Position numbers and translations under genes: made by a program. This document shows positions 7,946-15,457 of a DNA stretch of 64,000 bases, one piece after another. The DNA is from 3-1-20CM-4-69-9 sp963833655 (GTDB taxonomy: Bacteria; Actinomycetota; Thermoleophilia; Gaiellales; Gaiellaceae), in assembly GCA_963833655.1 (NCBI GenBank), contig CAWHYL010000004.1:930001-994000 (forward strand). The letters run 5' to 3'. The first letter of the stretch is position 1, and each line of letters opens with the position of its first letter. Below the pieces are notes generated by a model. The model did not search any database. It was not told where the DNA came from and saw only the letters and a program-made list of their open reading frames with translations.

Positions 7946-8847
7946 CAGACCCGTTGTACCTGTTCGGCGCTCGCGAGCACCAGCTCGAGCACCGCGTCGG
8001 TCGCCGAGCGCACGTCTGTGTTCGTGATCACGGGGACGCGATGCCGGCGCGCACGTCGAACGATTTGCTCCTGCACGCGCCGGATGTCGTCGAGATGGTC
8101 GATGTACTTCTGGTGCGGCCTGAGACCGTCGAGCGTGGCGTCGCGAACCATGAAGTGCGTGCTGTGCTCCTCCTCGTCCTCGATCGCCAGCACGCACTGC
8201 ACCACCAGCGCGCCGTCGATACGCGGAAGCATGCCCGGCACGAGGTGCACGCCCTCGAGCACCATCGACCACCCCTCCTCGAGCGCCCGCTCGATCGACG
8301 CACTCACGCCGACGAGGACGTTCCGCGTCTGCTCGAGGAAGCCGGCGATGACCGGATCCTCGGCCTGCTCGGGTTCGCGGAGGCCGGCCGCGGCCTCGAA
8401 GGACGAGTAGTGGATCGATGGCATGAACTCCTTCGAGAAGAACGCGCGCATCGTCTGCCGCACGAAGTCCGTCGAGGTAACGCGGGTGATTCCGAGGCGA
8501 TACGCGGCCTCGGTCGCGACCGTCGACTTGCCGGTGCCGGTCGCGCCCCCGACAAGGACGATGACGGGCAGGTCGAGGTCCTGAAGCTCGTCGAGGCGCC
8601 GGAGCCGGTCGACAGCGCTCGAGCCGTCCCGCTCGCCGAGCACCTCGACGGCAAGCTCCTCGAAGCGGTCGAGTTCGACGCTCTCCTCGTTCCGTGCCGC
8701 GAGGTCCTGCTCGATGCGCTTCGCGAGCTCGTAGGCGCGACCGATCGGGATCCCGACCGCCACGAGCGCGCGCGCCATCAGGCCCTTCGAGTACGGCTGG
8801 TTTGGCGTCCCGAGCGGGAGCGGCTCGGCGTGACGGGGATGGCTCAT
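7945..8847 (-). CDS. 2-phosphoglycerate kinase (2,3-diphosphoglycerate forming)
   Basis: A 300-residue P-loop kinase. After a ~75-residue N-terminal part (VAVGIPIGRAYELAKRIEQDL) it has a Walker A motif GGATGTGKST, then a substrate region LGITRVTSTDFVRQTMRAFF and VLEGVHLVPGMLP. These features match archaeal-type 2-phosphoglycerate kinase, which phosphorylates 2-phosphoglycerate to 2,3-diphosphoglycerate with ATP. The adjacent gene for the next step strongly supports this. The ATG at 8847 overlaps the stop of the cDPG synthetase gene (ATGA), and the stop overlaps glpX. Residue-level specificity cannot be proved by eye; related kinases of unknown substrate exist in bacteria. Confidence 0.85.
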   Translation of the reverse strand: MSHPRHAEPLPLGTPNQPYSKGLMARALVAVGIPIGRAYELAKRIEQDLAARNEESVELDRFEELAVEVLGERDGSSAVDRLRRLDELQDLDLPVIVLVGGATGTGKSTVATEAAYRLGITRVTSTDFVRQTMRAFFSKEFMPSIHYSSFEAAAGLREPEQAEDPVIAGFLEQTRNVLVGVSASIERALEEGWSMVLEGVHLVPGMLPRIDGALVVQCVLAIEDEEEHSTHFMVRDATLDGLRPHQKYIDHLDDIRRVQEQIVRRARRHRVPVITNTDVRSATDAVLELVLASAEQVQRV

Positions 8848-10028
8848 GCGGGCGCCCGCTCCGGGACGAGCCCGAGCACCGCCTCGTCGAGCCCCGGGCA
8901 CAGCACCTCGTTCTCGGCGAACACGACCTCCGCGCCGCGCGCGAGCGCCGCCTCGGCGACGAGGTCGATCGCCGCCGCCTTGATCTCCACCAGATAGACC
9001 TCCGCATCGGCGCGTACGAGGTCTTCGCGCAGCAGCGACCGGTTTGCGAGGTTCCGCGACACGCTGACGACATGCCCGTCGAGCCCGTCCGTAACTGCCG
9101 GCCCGGTCGCGAACACCGCGACGTGCCTGCCACGCAGCGGCGCCACCGGCCGCAGTCGCAGGTCGGCCGTCAAGACCGGCACGTCCTTGAGCTCGCGGAT
9201 CGCCTCGGCGTCCCCTCCTCCGACGAGGACGACCACGTCCGAAACGAGCACCCGGTACGGGTTCAGGTAGCCCAACGGGTCCTGTCTCGTGCCTGACACC
9301 AGGATGCGCGCATCCGTCTGCACCGGCGGGATTGCGGCGCCGCTGCCGTCGAAGACGACCACGTCCGGGTCTTGCTCGGCTGCAAGGGCCGCGCCCGCGA
9401 GGACGTTGGACGTCGTCACCGCGCCGGCGAGCCCGCCGCCCGCGCGCCGGCAGCCGACGGTGACGACGCCGGTGAGCGCGGCGGTCTCGAGATAGTCCGA
9501 CGCCGCGTGGTGCCCGGCTCGGGACAGGTCGAGCAACGACGGCAGCGTAGGCTGCACCGCCGCAAGCTCCGGCTCTGCCGGGCCGCCGCGGCCCATCGAG
9601 ACGACGACGACGTGCCGCTCGCGCGCGAGCAGCCTCGCGACGTGTCCCGTGACCGCCGTCTTCCCGACGCGCTTGCCGGTGCCGATGACCGCGAGCGACG
9701 GCAGCGGGAACGGCTCGTACCGAGGCGGCTCGAAGCGGAAGTCGGCTCCTTCGTAGCGCAGCCCGGCGGCGAGCGCACGGCTCGCTAGCAGCAAACGCTC
9801 GCGCGGCCCGAGCACTGGCTCGTCCGACAGGTCGACGACGACCTCGGCGTCGGCGAATCCCCGCTCGAGCTCGTCGAGGAGCGGCACGCCGTAGTCCTCG
9901 CCGCCGCGGAGCTTCTCGGTCCCGCCGGCGAGCCAGGCGCCGATCACGTCGTAGGGCAGCTCGGCAATGGCGTCGCGCACCACCGGCGCGTAGTGCTCAC
10001 CGTCGATGACGACGACCGCGCGCGTCAT
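8844..10028 (-). CDS. Cyclic 2,3-diphosphoglycerate synthetase
   Basis: A 394-residue protein of the cyclic 2,3-diphosphoglycerate synthetase family, which closes 2,3-diphosphoglycerate into its cyclic pyrophosphate form with ATP. The N-terminus has VVVIDGEHYAPVVRDAI and DLSDEPVLGPRERL. The central nucleotide-binding motif is GTGKRVGKTAVTGHVARLL, and VSMGRGGPAEPEL and VVFDGSGAAIPP follow. The methanogen enzyme is somewhat longer (about 460 residues). It overlaps its neighbours on both sides by ATGA, between the metallophosphoesterase and the 2-phosphoglycerate kinase. One copy of the dispersed repeat lies inside the gene, read as VSGTRQDP. The family call is strong; actual product formation in this organism is an inference. 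Confidence 0.85.
   Translation of the reverse strand: MTRAVVVIDGEHYAPVVRDAIAELPYDVIGAWLAGGTEKLRGGEDYGVPLLDELERGFADAEVVVDLSDEPVLGPRERLLLASRALAAGLRYEGADFRFEPPRYEPFPLPSLAVIGTGKRVGKTAVTGHVARLLARERHVVVVSMGRGGPAEPELAAVQPTLPSLLDLSRAGHHAASDYLETAALTGVVTVGCRRAGGGLAGAVTTSNVLAGAALAAEQDPDVVVFDGSGAAIPPVQTDARILVSGTRQDPLGYLNPYRVLVSDVVVLVGGGDAEAIRELKDVPVLTADLRLRPVAPLRGRHVAVFATGPAVTDGLDGHVVSVSRNLANRSLLREDLVRADAEVYLVEIKAAAIDLVAEAALARGAEVVFAENEVLCPGLDEAVLGLVPERAPA
9278..9300 (-). repeat. Dispersed 23-bp repeat, copy 3
   Basis: Copy on the minus strand with two or three mismatches (core GGTGTCAGGCAC, then GAGAC). It is read in frame as VSGTRQDP within the cDPG synthetase. Confidence 0.65.
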
Positions 10029-10828
10029 CGGCGCGACGTCACCTCGCCCTCGATTCGCGCCGTGTACTTCTCGAACTCGAGCGTGTCGGTGGCGAACTGG
10101 ATGATCCGCTCCTGCCCGTGGAACGGGTACTTGCGCCACACGTCGACGTGCGTGCCGGAGAACTCGATCACGTTGTAACAGGGGCGCGTGTTGCCGCGAA
10201 GCCGCAGCGACGAGACGGTCCCGGCGTTGACGATGAAGAGGTCCTCGAGCCGCCAGGCGTACGGGACGTGCTTGTGTCCCGAGAGGACGAGGTTGACGCC
10301 CGCCCGCTGCAGGCACTCGATCGTGTCGCCGGCGTCGTAGATGACGTTTCGCTCACGTCCGGTGCCTGGCACCGGCAGCAGGTGATGGTGGCAGACGAAG
10401 ATGCGCAAGTCCGCCGGCGGCGCGAAGCTCTCCTCGATCCACGGGTAGCGACCACGGCCGATCTGGCCGTGATCGAGATCCGGCTCGGTGGAGTCGACCG
10501 CGACGACCGTCACTCCCCCGACGCGCGCGACCGAGTTTCGGTCGCCGAAGAGCTCCTCGAAATGGACGTACCCGACGTTCCGGGAGTCGTGGTTCCCGGG
10601 GATCACGACGACCGTGGAGCAGTGGATCCGGTCGAGGTAGTCCTTGGCCAGCGCGTACTCCTCCTTGAAGCCGAACGTCGTCAGGTCGCCCGAGCAGATG
10701 ACCATGTCCGGCTCGATGTCGTTCACCTCTGTGATCGCGCGCTCCAGGAGGTTCGGGAGGAAGAACTGCGTCCCGCAGTGCAGATCGGAGATCTGAACGA
10801 TCGTGAACGTGCCGTCCCGCGTCGCCAT
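10025..10828 (-). CDS. Calcineurin-like metallophosphoesterase
   Basis: A 267-residue metallophosphoesterase with all canonical motifs in order: DLHCG (D-x-H), SGDLTTFG (GD), PGNHDSRN (GNHD), VCHHHLLPVPG, and GHKHVPYAW near the C-terminus. These bind two metal ions for hydrolysis of phosphomonoesters, diesters or cyclic nucleotides. It is the first gene of the cDPG operon and overlaps the synthetase by ATGA. That position makes a role in turning over cyclic diphosphoglycerate or an intermediate attractive, but this is speculation; CpdA-like cyclic nucleotide hydrolysis is the default alternative. A TAAACT box 7 bases before the ATG marks the likely operon promoter. Confidence 0.85.
   Translation of the reverse strand: MATRDGTFTIVQISDLHCGTQFFLPNLLERAITEVNDIEPDMVICSGDLTTFGFKEEYALAKDYLDRIHCSTVVVIPGNHDSRNVGYVHFEELFGDRNSVARVGGVTVVAVDSTEPDLDHGQIGRGRYPWIEESFAPPADLRIFVCHHHLLPVPGTGRERNVIYDAGDTIECLQRAGVNLVLSGHKHVPYAWRLEDLFIVNAGTVSSLRLRGNTRPCYNVIEFSGTHVDVWRKYPFHGQERIIQFATDTLEFEKYTARIEGEVTSRR
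10356..10373 (-). repeat. Dispersed repeat, partial copy 4
   Basis: Core GGTGCCAGGCACC followed by GGACG on the minus strand, inside the metallophosphoesterase gene (read VPGTGRE, just after the HHH motif). Confidence 0.45.
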
Positions 10829-10835
10829 TACGCGG

Positions 10836-10841
10836 AGTTTA
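10836..10841 (-). promoter_or_regulatory. TAAACT -10 box of the cDPG operon
   Basis: On the minus strand TAAACT, 7 bases and ATG. There is no ribosome binding site in the gap, so the operon transcript is predicted to be leaderless. Confidence 0.5.
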
Positions 10842-10860
10842 GGGCGTCCGGACCCGCTGC

Positions 10861-10866
10861 TACCCT
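10861..10866 (+). promoter_or_regulatory. TACCCT -10 box upstream of the nuclease-fold gene
   Basis: TACCCT lies 8 bases before the GTG at 10875. It sits back to back with the cDPG operon promoter, about 20 bases away. Confidence 0.4.
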
Positions 10867-10874
10867 GATTGAAG

Positions 10875-11243
10875 GTGACGCTGGAAACGCCGGATTTCCA
10901 GGCATATCGCGGCCAGGAACCACCGCGCTTCGCGAATCGGGCCGAGCTCGAGTGCGCGAAGGTCCTGGACTACTACGGTGTGCCCTGGCAGTACGAGCCG
11001 ACGACGTTCGTCCTGGAGGAGGACGAGAACGGCCGCACCGTCGAAGCGTTCAAGCCCGACTTCTACCTGCCCGAGCAGGACCTGTACGTCGAGGTCACGG
11101 TGATGAAGCAGTCGCTCGTCACGCGCAAGAACCGCAAGCTGCGGAAGCTGCGCGAGCGCTACCCCGACGTCCGCGTCAAGCTGTTCTACAAGCGCGACAT
11201 CGAGCGCTTGGCGGAGCGATACCGGCTCGAGCTCGCGTCGTAG
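10875..11243 (+). CDS. Small PD-(D/E)XK nuclease-fold protein
   Basis: A 122-residue protein. The arrangement ANRAELECAKVLDYYGVPWQYEP, then FKPDFYLPEQDLYVEVTVM, matches the core of the PD-(D/E)XK nuclease fold: an early Glu, then D-FYLP, then a strand with EV. The last catalytic residue is T rather than K (EVTVMK), so activity is uncertain. The C-terminus is basic and helical. GTG 10875 is chosen because a TACCCT box is 8 bases upstream; a TTG two codons earlier is the alternative. Its 3' end overlaps the hpt open frame, which has no clear start of its own. I cannot assign a pathway. Confidence 0.65.
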   Translation: MTLETPDFQAYRGQEPPRFANRAELECAKVLDYYGVPWQYEPTTFVLEEDENGRTVEAFKPDFYLPEQDLYVEVTVMKQSLVTRKNRKLRKLRERYPDVRVKLFYKRDIERLAERYRLELAS

Positions 11244-11779
11244 GCCGGGGCCCTCGCCTCGGCGCCGTCTACCTCTCGCGGGAGGAGCTGAGCACGCGTG
11301 TCCGCGAGCTCGGCCATGAGCTCGCGCGCGACTACGACGGCCGCGAGCCGCTCCTCGTAGCGCCGCTCAAGGCGAGCGTCGTCTTCGTCGCCGACCTCTC
11401 GCGCGCGCTCCGCATCCCGCACGGGCTCGACTTCCTCGAGCTCGCGAGCTATGCCGCCGGCGCCGACCGGGGCGGCCACGCGCGGATCCGGCTGCTCAAA
11501 GACCTCGACACGGAGATCGCCGGCCGCCATGTCGTGATCGTCGAGGACGTCGTCGACACGGGCCTGACGCTCAACTACCTCTGCAAGACGCTTTCGCTCC
11601 GCTCGCCCGGCTCGCTCGCCGCCGTCGCGCTCCTCGACCGGCCGTACCGTCGGCTCGTGGAGGATCTCCCTGTGCGCTACGTGGGCTTCACCGTTCCCGA
11701 CGAGCTCTTCGTCGGCTACGGCTTCGACCTGGACGAGCGCTACCGAAACCTTCCCGACCTGCACGTGCTGGAAAGTTAG
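11240..11779 (+). CDS. hpt: Hypoxanthine phosphoribosyltransferase without a recognisable start codon
   Basis: The product salvages hypoxanthine/guanine to IMP/GMP with PRPP. Family motifs are intact: YLSREELSTRVRELGHELARDY at the N-terminus, LKASVVFVADL, the PRPP loop IVEDVVDTGLTL, and the C-terminal VGYGFDLDERYRNLPDL. The frame is open well upstream, but I find no ATG, GTG or TTG in frame for more than 100 bases before the conserved region. The first plausible codon is a CTG at 11288, which would remove the first strand. The preceding gene ends at 11243 in another frame; a -1 shift near its end would join the two. The start given here is only the first codon past the overlap. Sequence error, a CTG start or frameshifting are all possible. 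Confidence 0.8.
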   Translation, partial: VGRGPRLGAVYLSREELSTRVRELGHELARDYDGREPLLVAPLKASVVFVADLSRALRIPHGLDFLELASYAAGADRGGHARIRLLKDLDTEIAGRHVVIVEDVVDTGLTLNYLCKTLSLRSPGSLAAVALLDRPYRRLVEDLPVRYVGFTVPDELFVGYGFDLDERYRNLPDLHVLES

Positions 11780-11793
11780 ACCAGGCTAAACTT
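11773..11793 (+). promoter_or_regulatory. Candidate DtxR/MntR-type operator before the Nramp gene
   Basis: An imperfect dyad, AAGTTAG then CTAAACTT with a 6-base gap, overlaps the hpt stop codon and includes a TAAACT -10 box 10 bases before the Nramp ATG. Its TTAG...CTAA shape resembles metal-regulator boxes of the DtxR family, and the downstream gene is a divalent metal transporter. Supported by pattern and context only. Confidence 0.4.
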
Positions 11794-11802
11794 CGGGGTG
11801 GC

Positions 11803-13080
11803 ATGATGGCCACCCGCGTGGAGCCGATGAATCGCCGCCCGGGACCGGGCGAGCGTGCCTTGCGCGGCGACCGCAGGTCGATCTGGCCGTTCCTCGGCCC
11901 CGCCTTCGTCGCGTGCGTTGCCTACATCGACCCCGGCAACTTCGCGACGAACATCGCGGGCGGCGCGAAGTTCGGCTTCACGCTCGTGTGGGTCATCGTC
12001 GCCTCGAACCTGATGGCGATGCTGATCCAGACGCTTTCCGCGAAGCTCGGGATCGCCACCGGCCGCAACCTTCCCGAGGTCTGCCGCGAGCGCTTCTCGC
12101 ACCGGACCTCCGTCGCCCTCTGGGTGCAGGCGGAGATCATCGCGATGGCGACGGACCTGGCGGAGTTCCTGGGCGCGGCGCTCGGCCTCCAGCTGCTGCT
12201 CGGCATCCCGCTCTTCCCCGCCGCCGTCCTCACGGGCGTCATCACATTCCTGATCCTCGGGCTGCAGCGCTACGGCTTCCGGCCGCTCGAAGCCGTGATC
12301 ACGGCGTTCGTGGCAGTGATCGGCGTCTGTTACCTCGCGGAGCTCTGGCTCGCGCATCCGCCGCTCGGGACGGTTGCGAAGCACGCCGTCGTGCCGGAGT
12401 TCCAGGGGAGCGAGTCCGTGCTGCTCGCCGTCGGGATCATCGGCGCGACCGTGATGCCGCACGTCATCTACCTGCATTCTGCGCTGACGCAGCACCGGAT
12501 CGTGCCGCGCAACGACGACGAGGCGCGGACGCTCTACAAGTACACGCGCATCGACGTGTTGATCGCGATGGCGATCGCCGGGCTGATCAACATCTCGATG
12601 CTGGTCGTCGCCGCCACCGTCTTCTTCGGCAGCGGCCTGAACGACATCGAGTCGCTCACACAGGCGCACCGGACGCTCGAGCCGCTCGTGGGCGGCGCGG
12701 CAAGCGTGCTGTTCGCGCTCGCGCTGACCGCCTCCGGGCTCTCCAGCTCGACCGTCGGGACGATGTCCGGCCAAGTCGTGATGCAGGGCTTCGTCCGGCG
12801 CCGGATACCGCTCTGGGTCCGCCGGCTCGTCACGATGGTGCCGGCGTTCGTCGTGATCGCGCTGGGCGTCAACCCGTCGCGGACGCTTGTCCTCAGCCAG
12901 GTCGTGCTCTCGTTCGGCATCCCGTTCGCCCTGGTCCCGCTCGTGCTGTTCACGAGCCGGCGTGACGTCATGGGCGCACTCGTCAACCGCCGCTCGACCG
13001 TCGTCGCTGCGTGGGCGATCGCCGGCCTCATCTCCGCGCTGAACGTCTTCCTGCTCGCGCAGACGTTCGGGCTCGCCTAG
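11803..13080 (+). CDS. Nramp-family divalent metal transporter (MntH-like)
   Basis: A 425-residue integral membrane protein importing Mn(II)/Fe(II) with protons. It carries the family signature AYIDPGNFATNIAGGA in helix 1 (DPGN) and MPHVIYLHSAL in helix 6 (MPH), which form the metal site. About eleven hydrophobic segments are visible. Two adjacent ATG codons begin the frame (ATGATG). The gene follows hpt by 23 bases; the gap and the hpt stop hold a dyad that looks like a metal-regulator box, so expression is probably controlled by metal supply. A strong hairpin follows the stop codon. Confidence 0.93.
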   Translation: MMATRVEPMNRRPGPGERALRGDRRSIWPFLGPAFVACVAYIDPGNFATNIAGGAKFGFTLVWVIVASNLMAMLIQTLSAKLGIATGRNLPEVCRERFSHRTSVALWVQAEIIAMATDLAEFLGAALGLQLLLGIPLFPAAVLTGVITFLILGLQRYGFRPLEAVITAFVAVIGVCYLAELWLAHPPLGTVAKHAVVPEFQGSESVLLAVGIIGATVMPHVIYLHSALTQHRIVPRNDDEARTLYKYTRIDVLIAMAIAGLINISMLVVAATVFFGSGLNDIESLTQAHRTLEPLVGGAASVLFALALTASGLSSSTVGTMSGQVVMQGFVRRRIPLWVRRLVTMVPAFVVIALGVNPSRTLVLSQVVLSFGIPFALVPLVLFTSRRDVMGALVNRRSTVVAAWAIAGLISALNVFLLAQTFGLA

Positions 13081-13087
13081 GGAAACC

Positions 13088-13112
13088 GCCGGCCGCCCGG
13101 AAGGCGGCCGGC
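13088..13112. terminator. GC-rich hairpin after the Nramp gene
   Basis: Perfect 10-bp stem (GCCGGCCGCC with GGCGGCCGGC) and a CGGAA loop, 7 bases after the stop codon. There is no T-run, so it is a hairpin-type or factor-assisted terminator. Confidence 0.55.
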
Positions 13113-13216
13113 ATCGTCGGGAGACGATTTGTCGGACTCGGCACGACCCTGTCCTCGATCCCTGCCGAATACGACTTACAAGCTGTAAACGCAGCCCGCG
13201 GCGTTTCGGGTACGGC

Positions 13217-14362
13217 CTAGAGGTAGCCGAGCGGATCGACGGGCGACCCGTTGATCCGGACCTCGAAGTGGAGGTGCGGCCCGAAGCAATGGCCGGTGCA
13301 GCCGACGTAGCCGATCACCTGCCCCTGCGCGACCGACGCGCCCTGCGAGACGGCGTACGACGACTGGTGCGCGTAACACGTCGCCATCCCGCCGCCGTGG
13401 TCGATGCACGTGTAGTTCCCGTAGCCGCTGACCCAGCCGGCGAGGACGACGGTTCCCGTGGCGGCCGCATGGATCGGGGTGCCGTAGGGGACGGCGATGT
13501 CGATCCCCGCATGCAGGCGGCCCCAGCGGTAGCCGAATGGGCTCACGACGGGCCCGCTCACCGGCCAGATGAGGCCCGACGCGGACGGCGTCGAGTCGGC
13601 CGGCCCCTGGGCAGCGGCAAGCCTGCTGCGGACCTGCGCCTGAGCCGCGGCAATCGCCTGCGCCTCCGATTGCAGCGTCTGCTCCTGCGTGCGTGTCAGT
13701 TTCAGCGCTGTCTGCTGCCTGGCACGCTTGCCGCTGAGCCGGCTCTTGCTCGCGAGCAGCTGGTAGCGCGCGTCGCGCTGCTGCTGCGTGCGGACGGCAA
13801 TCACCTGCGTCTCGGCATGCACGCGCGTGCGTACGGTCTTCGTCTGCTCGCGCGCCACGCGCATCGTGTTGCGCGCGACGTCGACCTTTGCCGCGATGTG
13901 CTTGTCCTGCTGCGCGATCGAGTCGAGGTACTGGATGCGGTCGAGCGCGTCCTGGAACGAGTTCGACTCGATGATCACCTCGACGAGCGTCGGGTCATGC
14001 GTCTCGTAGAGGTCGATCATCCTGAGGTTGAGCTCGTGCAGCGCGGTCGCGTACGCGCGGCGCAGGAACGTGAGCCGCTCGGTCTCGAACGCGTACAGCG
14101 CGTTGAGCTTCGCGAGGCGCCGCTGGTGGAGTGCGAGATCCTCCTCGAGCACCGAGAGTCGCCGTGAGACGTCGCCGACGTGCGCCTCGAGCTGCCTGAT
14201 GCTGCTGGTGAGGTCGCCGATCTGGTGCTGCAGCTGTGCTTCTTTCTGGCGGGCGGCCGAGAGCTTCGCCTGCACCTGGCCGAGGGAGTGACCGCTGTCG
14301 CCGGCGGCCGGCGCTGCCAGCAGGAGGCAGCCGACGGCCAGGATCGCGAGACGGCGCGCCAT
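13217..14362 (-). CDS. Secreted coiled-coil murein hydrolase, M23 peptidase (EnvC-like)
   Basis: A 381-residue protein. A signal peptide (LAILAVGCLLLAAPAAG) is followed by a long coiled coil over residues ~25-240 (LSAARQKEAQLQHQIGDLTS, RLSVLEEDLALHQRRLAKLNAL). The C-terminal M23 domain has HAGIDIAVPYGTPIHA and HLHFEVRINGSPVDP, the zinc ligands H, D and HxH. Such proteins cut or regulate cutting of peptidoglycan cross-links during division or wall remodelling. The ATG at 14362 is the first with a signal peptide; the upstream open frame is not used. Three cysteines in the M23 domain (YTCIDHGG, ATCYAH, GCTGHC) may form disulfides. Confidence 0.9.
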   Translation of the reverse strand: MARRLAILAVGCLLLAAPAAGDSGHSLGQVQAKLSAARQKEAQLQHQIGDLTSSIRQLEAHVGDVSRRLSVLEEDLALHQRRLAKLNALYAFETERLTFLRRAYATALHELNLRMIDLYETHDPTLVEVIIESNSFQDALDRIQYLDSIAQQDKHIAAKVDVARNTMRVAREQTKTVRTRVHAETQVIAVRTQQQRDARYQLLASKSRLSGKRARQQTALKLTRTQEQTLQSEAQAIAAAQAQVRSRLAAAQGPADSTPSASGLIWPVSGPVVSPFGYRWGRLHAGIDIAVPYGTPIHAAATGTVVLAGWVSGYGNYTCIDHGGGMATCYAHQSSYAVSQGASVAQGQVIGYVGCTGHCFGPHLHFEVRINGSPVDPLGYL

Positions 14363-14406
14363 AGCGGAAGGTTCGGCAGGGCATCGGACGTCCCTGCCGC
14401 GGCGGC

Positions 14407-15177
14407 TCAGTCGGCCGGTTCCTCCGGCGCGAGCGGGCCCGGCTCGGGGATCACCGCCGGCTCCGGTGGATTGCCCTCGTCCGGCGGCGGATAGGGCTCG
14501 GGAATCACCGCCGGTCCGACCGGATCCCCCTCGCCCGGACGGGCGGGCTCGTCGGGGAGCTCGACCATCTCTGTCGGCTGCACCTCGAGCTTGCGGCGCC
14601 CGATCCTGTCGTGCGCCTGCGCGATCACCGTGTGCATCTCCGCCTCCTTCCGACGCCATGCCTCGTCCAGCTCGTCGAGCCGTCCGCGCACAACTGCGGT
14701 CGCCTGCTCGTCGTCACGGTATACCGCAGCTCCGAGCTCGTACAGGAGACGGCTGTGCGCAACCTCGAGCCGTCGCAGCTCCCGGCGCAACGCGAGGAGG
14801 CGGGTCGTTGCCCGGCCGCGCGTCGCAAAGGCATCCGCCGCGACTCCCGCGCGGTCGCGGAAGGCGCCGGTCTCGACGCTCACGAGGAGGAGCAGCACGC
14901 CGACCCCGAGGACGATGAGCGCGATCGGCCAATGCCCGGTCGCGAAGAGGACGATCGCAGCCGCGATCGCGGCGGCGCCGAGCCCGACGGCGAGTGCAGT
15001 CGGCGTGACGCCGTAGTAGCGGCGCTCGGCCTGCGCGACGGTGACAGGCACCGGACCTGTCTCGTCGGGAGGGAGCTCCTGCAGCTTCGTGTCGCCGTCG
15101 CCGACTGCGCGGCCGCACTCGGGGCAGTAGCGGCTGCCCTTCGGAAGCCGCCTGCCGCAAGTTGCGCAGCTAGCCAT
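14407..15177 (-). CDS. Zinc-ribbon membrane protein at the end of the ccm operon
   Basis: A 256-residue protein of unknown function. It opens with a four-cysteine zinc ribbon (CATCGRRLPKGSRYCPECG). Two membrane helices follow (ALAVGLGAAAIAAAIVLFA and WPIALIVLGVGVLLLLVSV), then a ~100-residue helical, probably coiled-coil region (LLALRRELRRLEVAHSRLLY). The acidic, Pro-rich tail repeats PAVIPEP twice. Its start overlaps the ccmI-like gene by 8 bases, so it is coupled to cytochrome c maturation genes, but nothing in it shows a direct role there. A partial dispersed repeat lies between ribbon and membrane (DETGPVPVTV). Confidence 0.7.
   Translation of the reverse strand: MASCATCGRRLPKGSRYCPECGRAVGDGDTKLQELPPDETGPVPVTVAQAERRYYGVTPTALAVGLGAAAIAAAIVLFATGHWPIALIVLGVGVLLLLVSVETGAFRDRAGVAADAFATRGRATTRLLALRRELRRLEVAHSRLLYELGAAVYRDDEQATAVVRGRLDELDEAWRRKEAEMHTVIAQAHDRIGRRKLEVQPTEMVELPDEPARPGEGDPVGPAVIPEPYPPPDEGNPPEPAVIPEPGPLAPEEPAD
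15040..15062. repeat. Dispersed repeat, divergent copy 5
   Basis: GGTGACAGGCACCGGAC followed by CTGTCTC, a rearranged or decayed copy. It falls in the linker between the zinc ribbon and membrane helices. Confidence 0.35.
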
Positions 15178-15457
15178 CAGCCTGGCGCAGCGCCGCGGCC
15201 GCGCGCTGGCGCAGGTCGCCGACCTGTGCGCGGTAGTCCTCGTCCGAGACCTTCCCGGTGCGGTGGTCGAACTCGAGCTCTCGCAACGCGTCGAGCGCGC
15301 GATCGCGTTCCTCCGCGCGCGCGAGCCGCCGCTGCTGCGCGGCGTCCGGGTGCAGCAGTCGGTCGTCCGACGCCACCGGCTCACGCAGGAACGGCGCCGC
15401 GACGACCACGACCGAAGCGACGGCGAGCAGCGCGCCGACGACGAGCGCGACGCTCAT
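15170..15457 (-). CDS. Short CcmI-like cytochrome c biogenesis protein
   Basis: A 95-residue protein with one N-terminal membrane helix (VALVVGALLAVASVVVVAAPF) and a helical part ending ALDALRELEFDHRTGKVSDEDYRAQVGDL. The LRELEFDHRTGKVSDEDY motif is the membrane-proximal signature of CcmI/CycH proteins, which hold apocytochrome c for haem attachment. The long TPR domain of proteobacterial CcmI is missing. The ATG overlaps the ccmF stop (ATGA), so it is translated as part of the ccm operon. Confidence 0.75.
   Translation of the reverse strand: MSVALVVGALLAVASVVVVAAPFLREPVASDDRLLHPDAAQQRRLARAEERDRALDALRELEFDHRTGKVSDEDYRAQVGDLRQRAAAALRQADG

Noticed and set aside
7946..9133. Long N-terminal extension in the glpX frame
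   Set aside because: The extension is Arg/Pro-rich and lies antiphase to the 2-phosphoglycerate kinase and cDPG synthetase genes; GlpX starts at the ATG at 7945.
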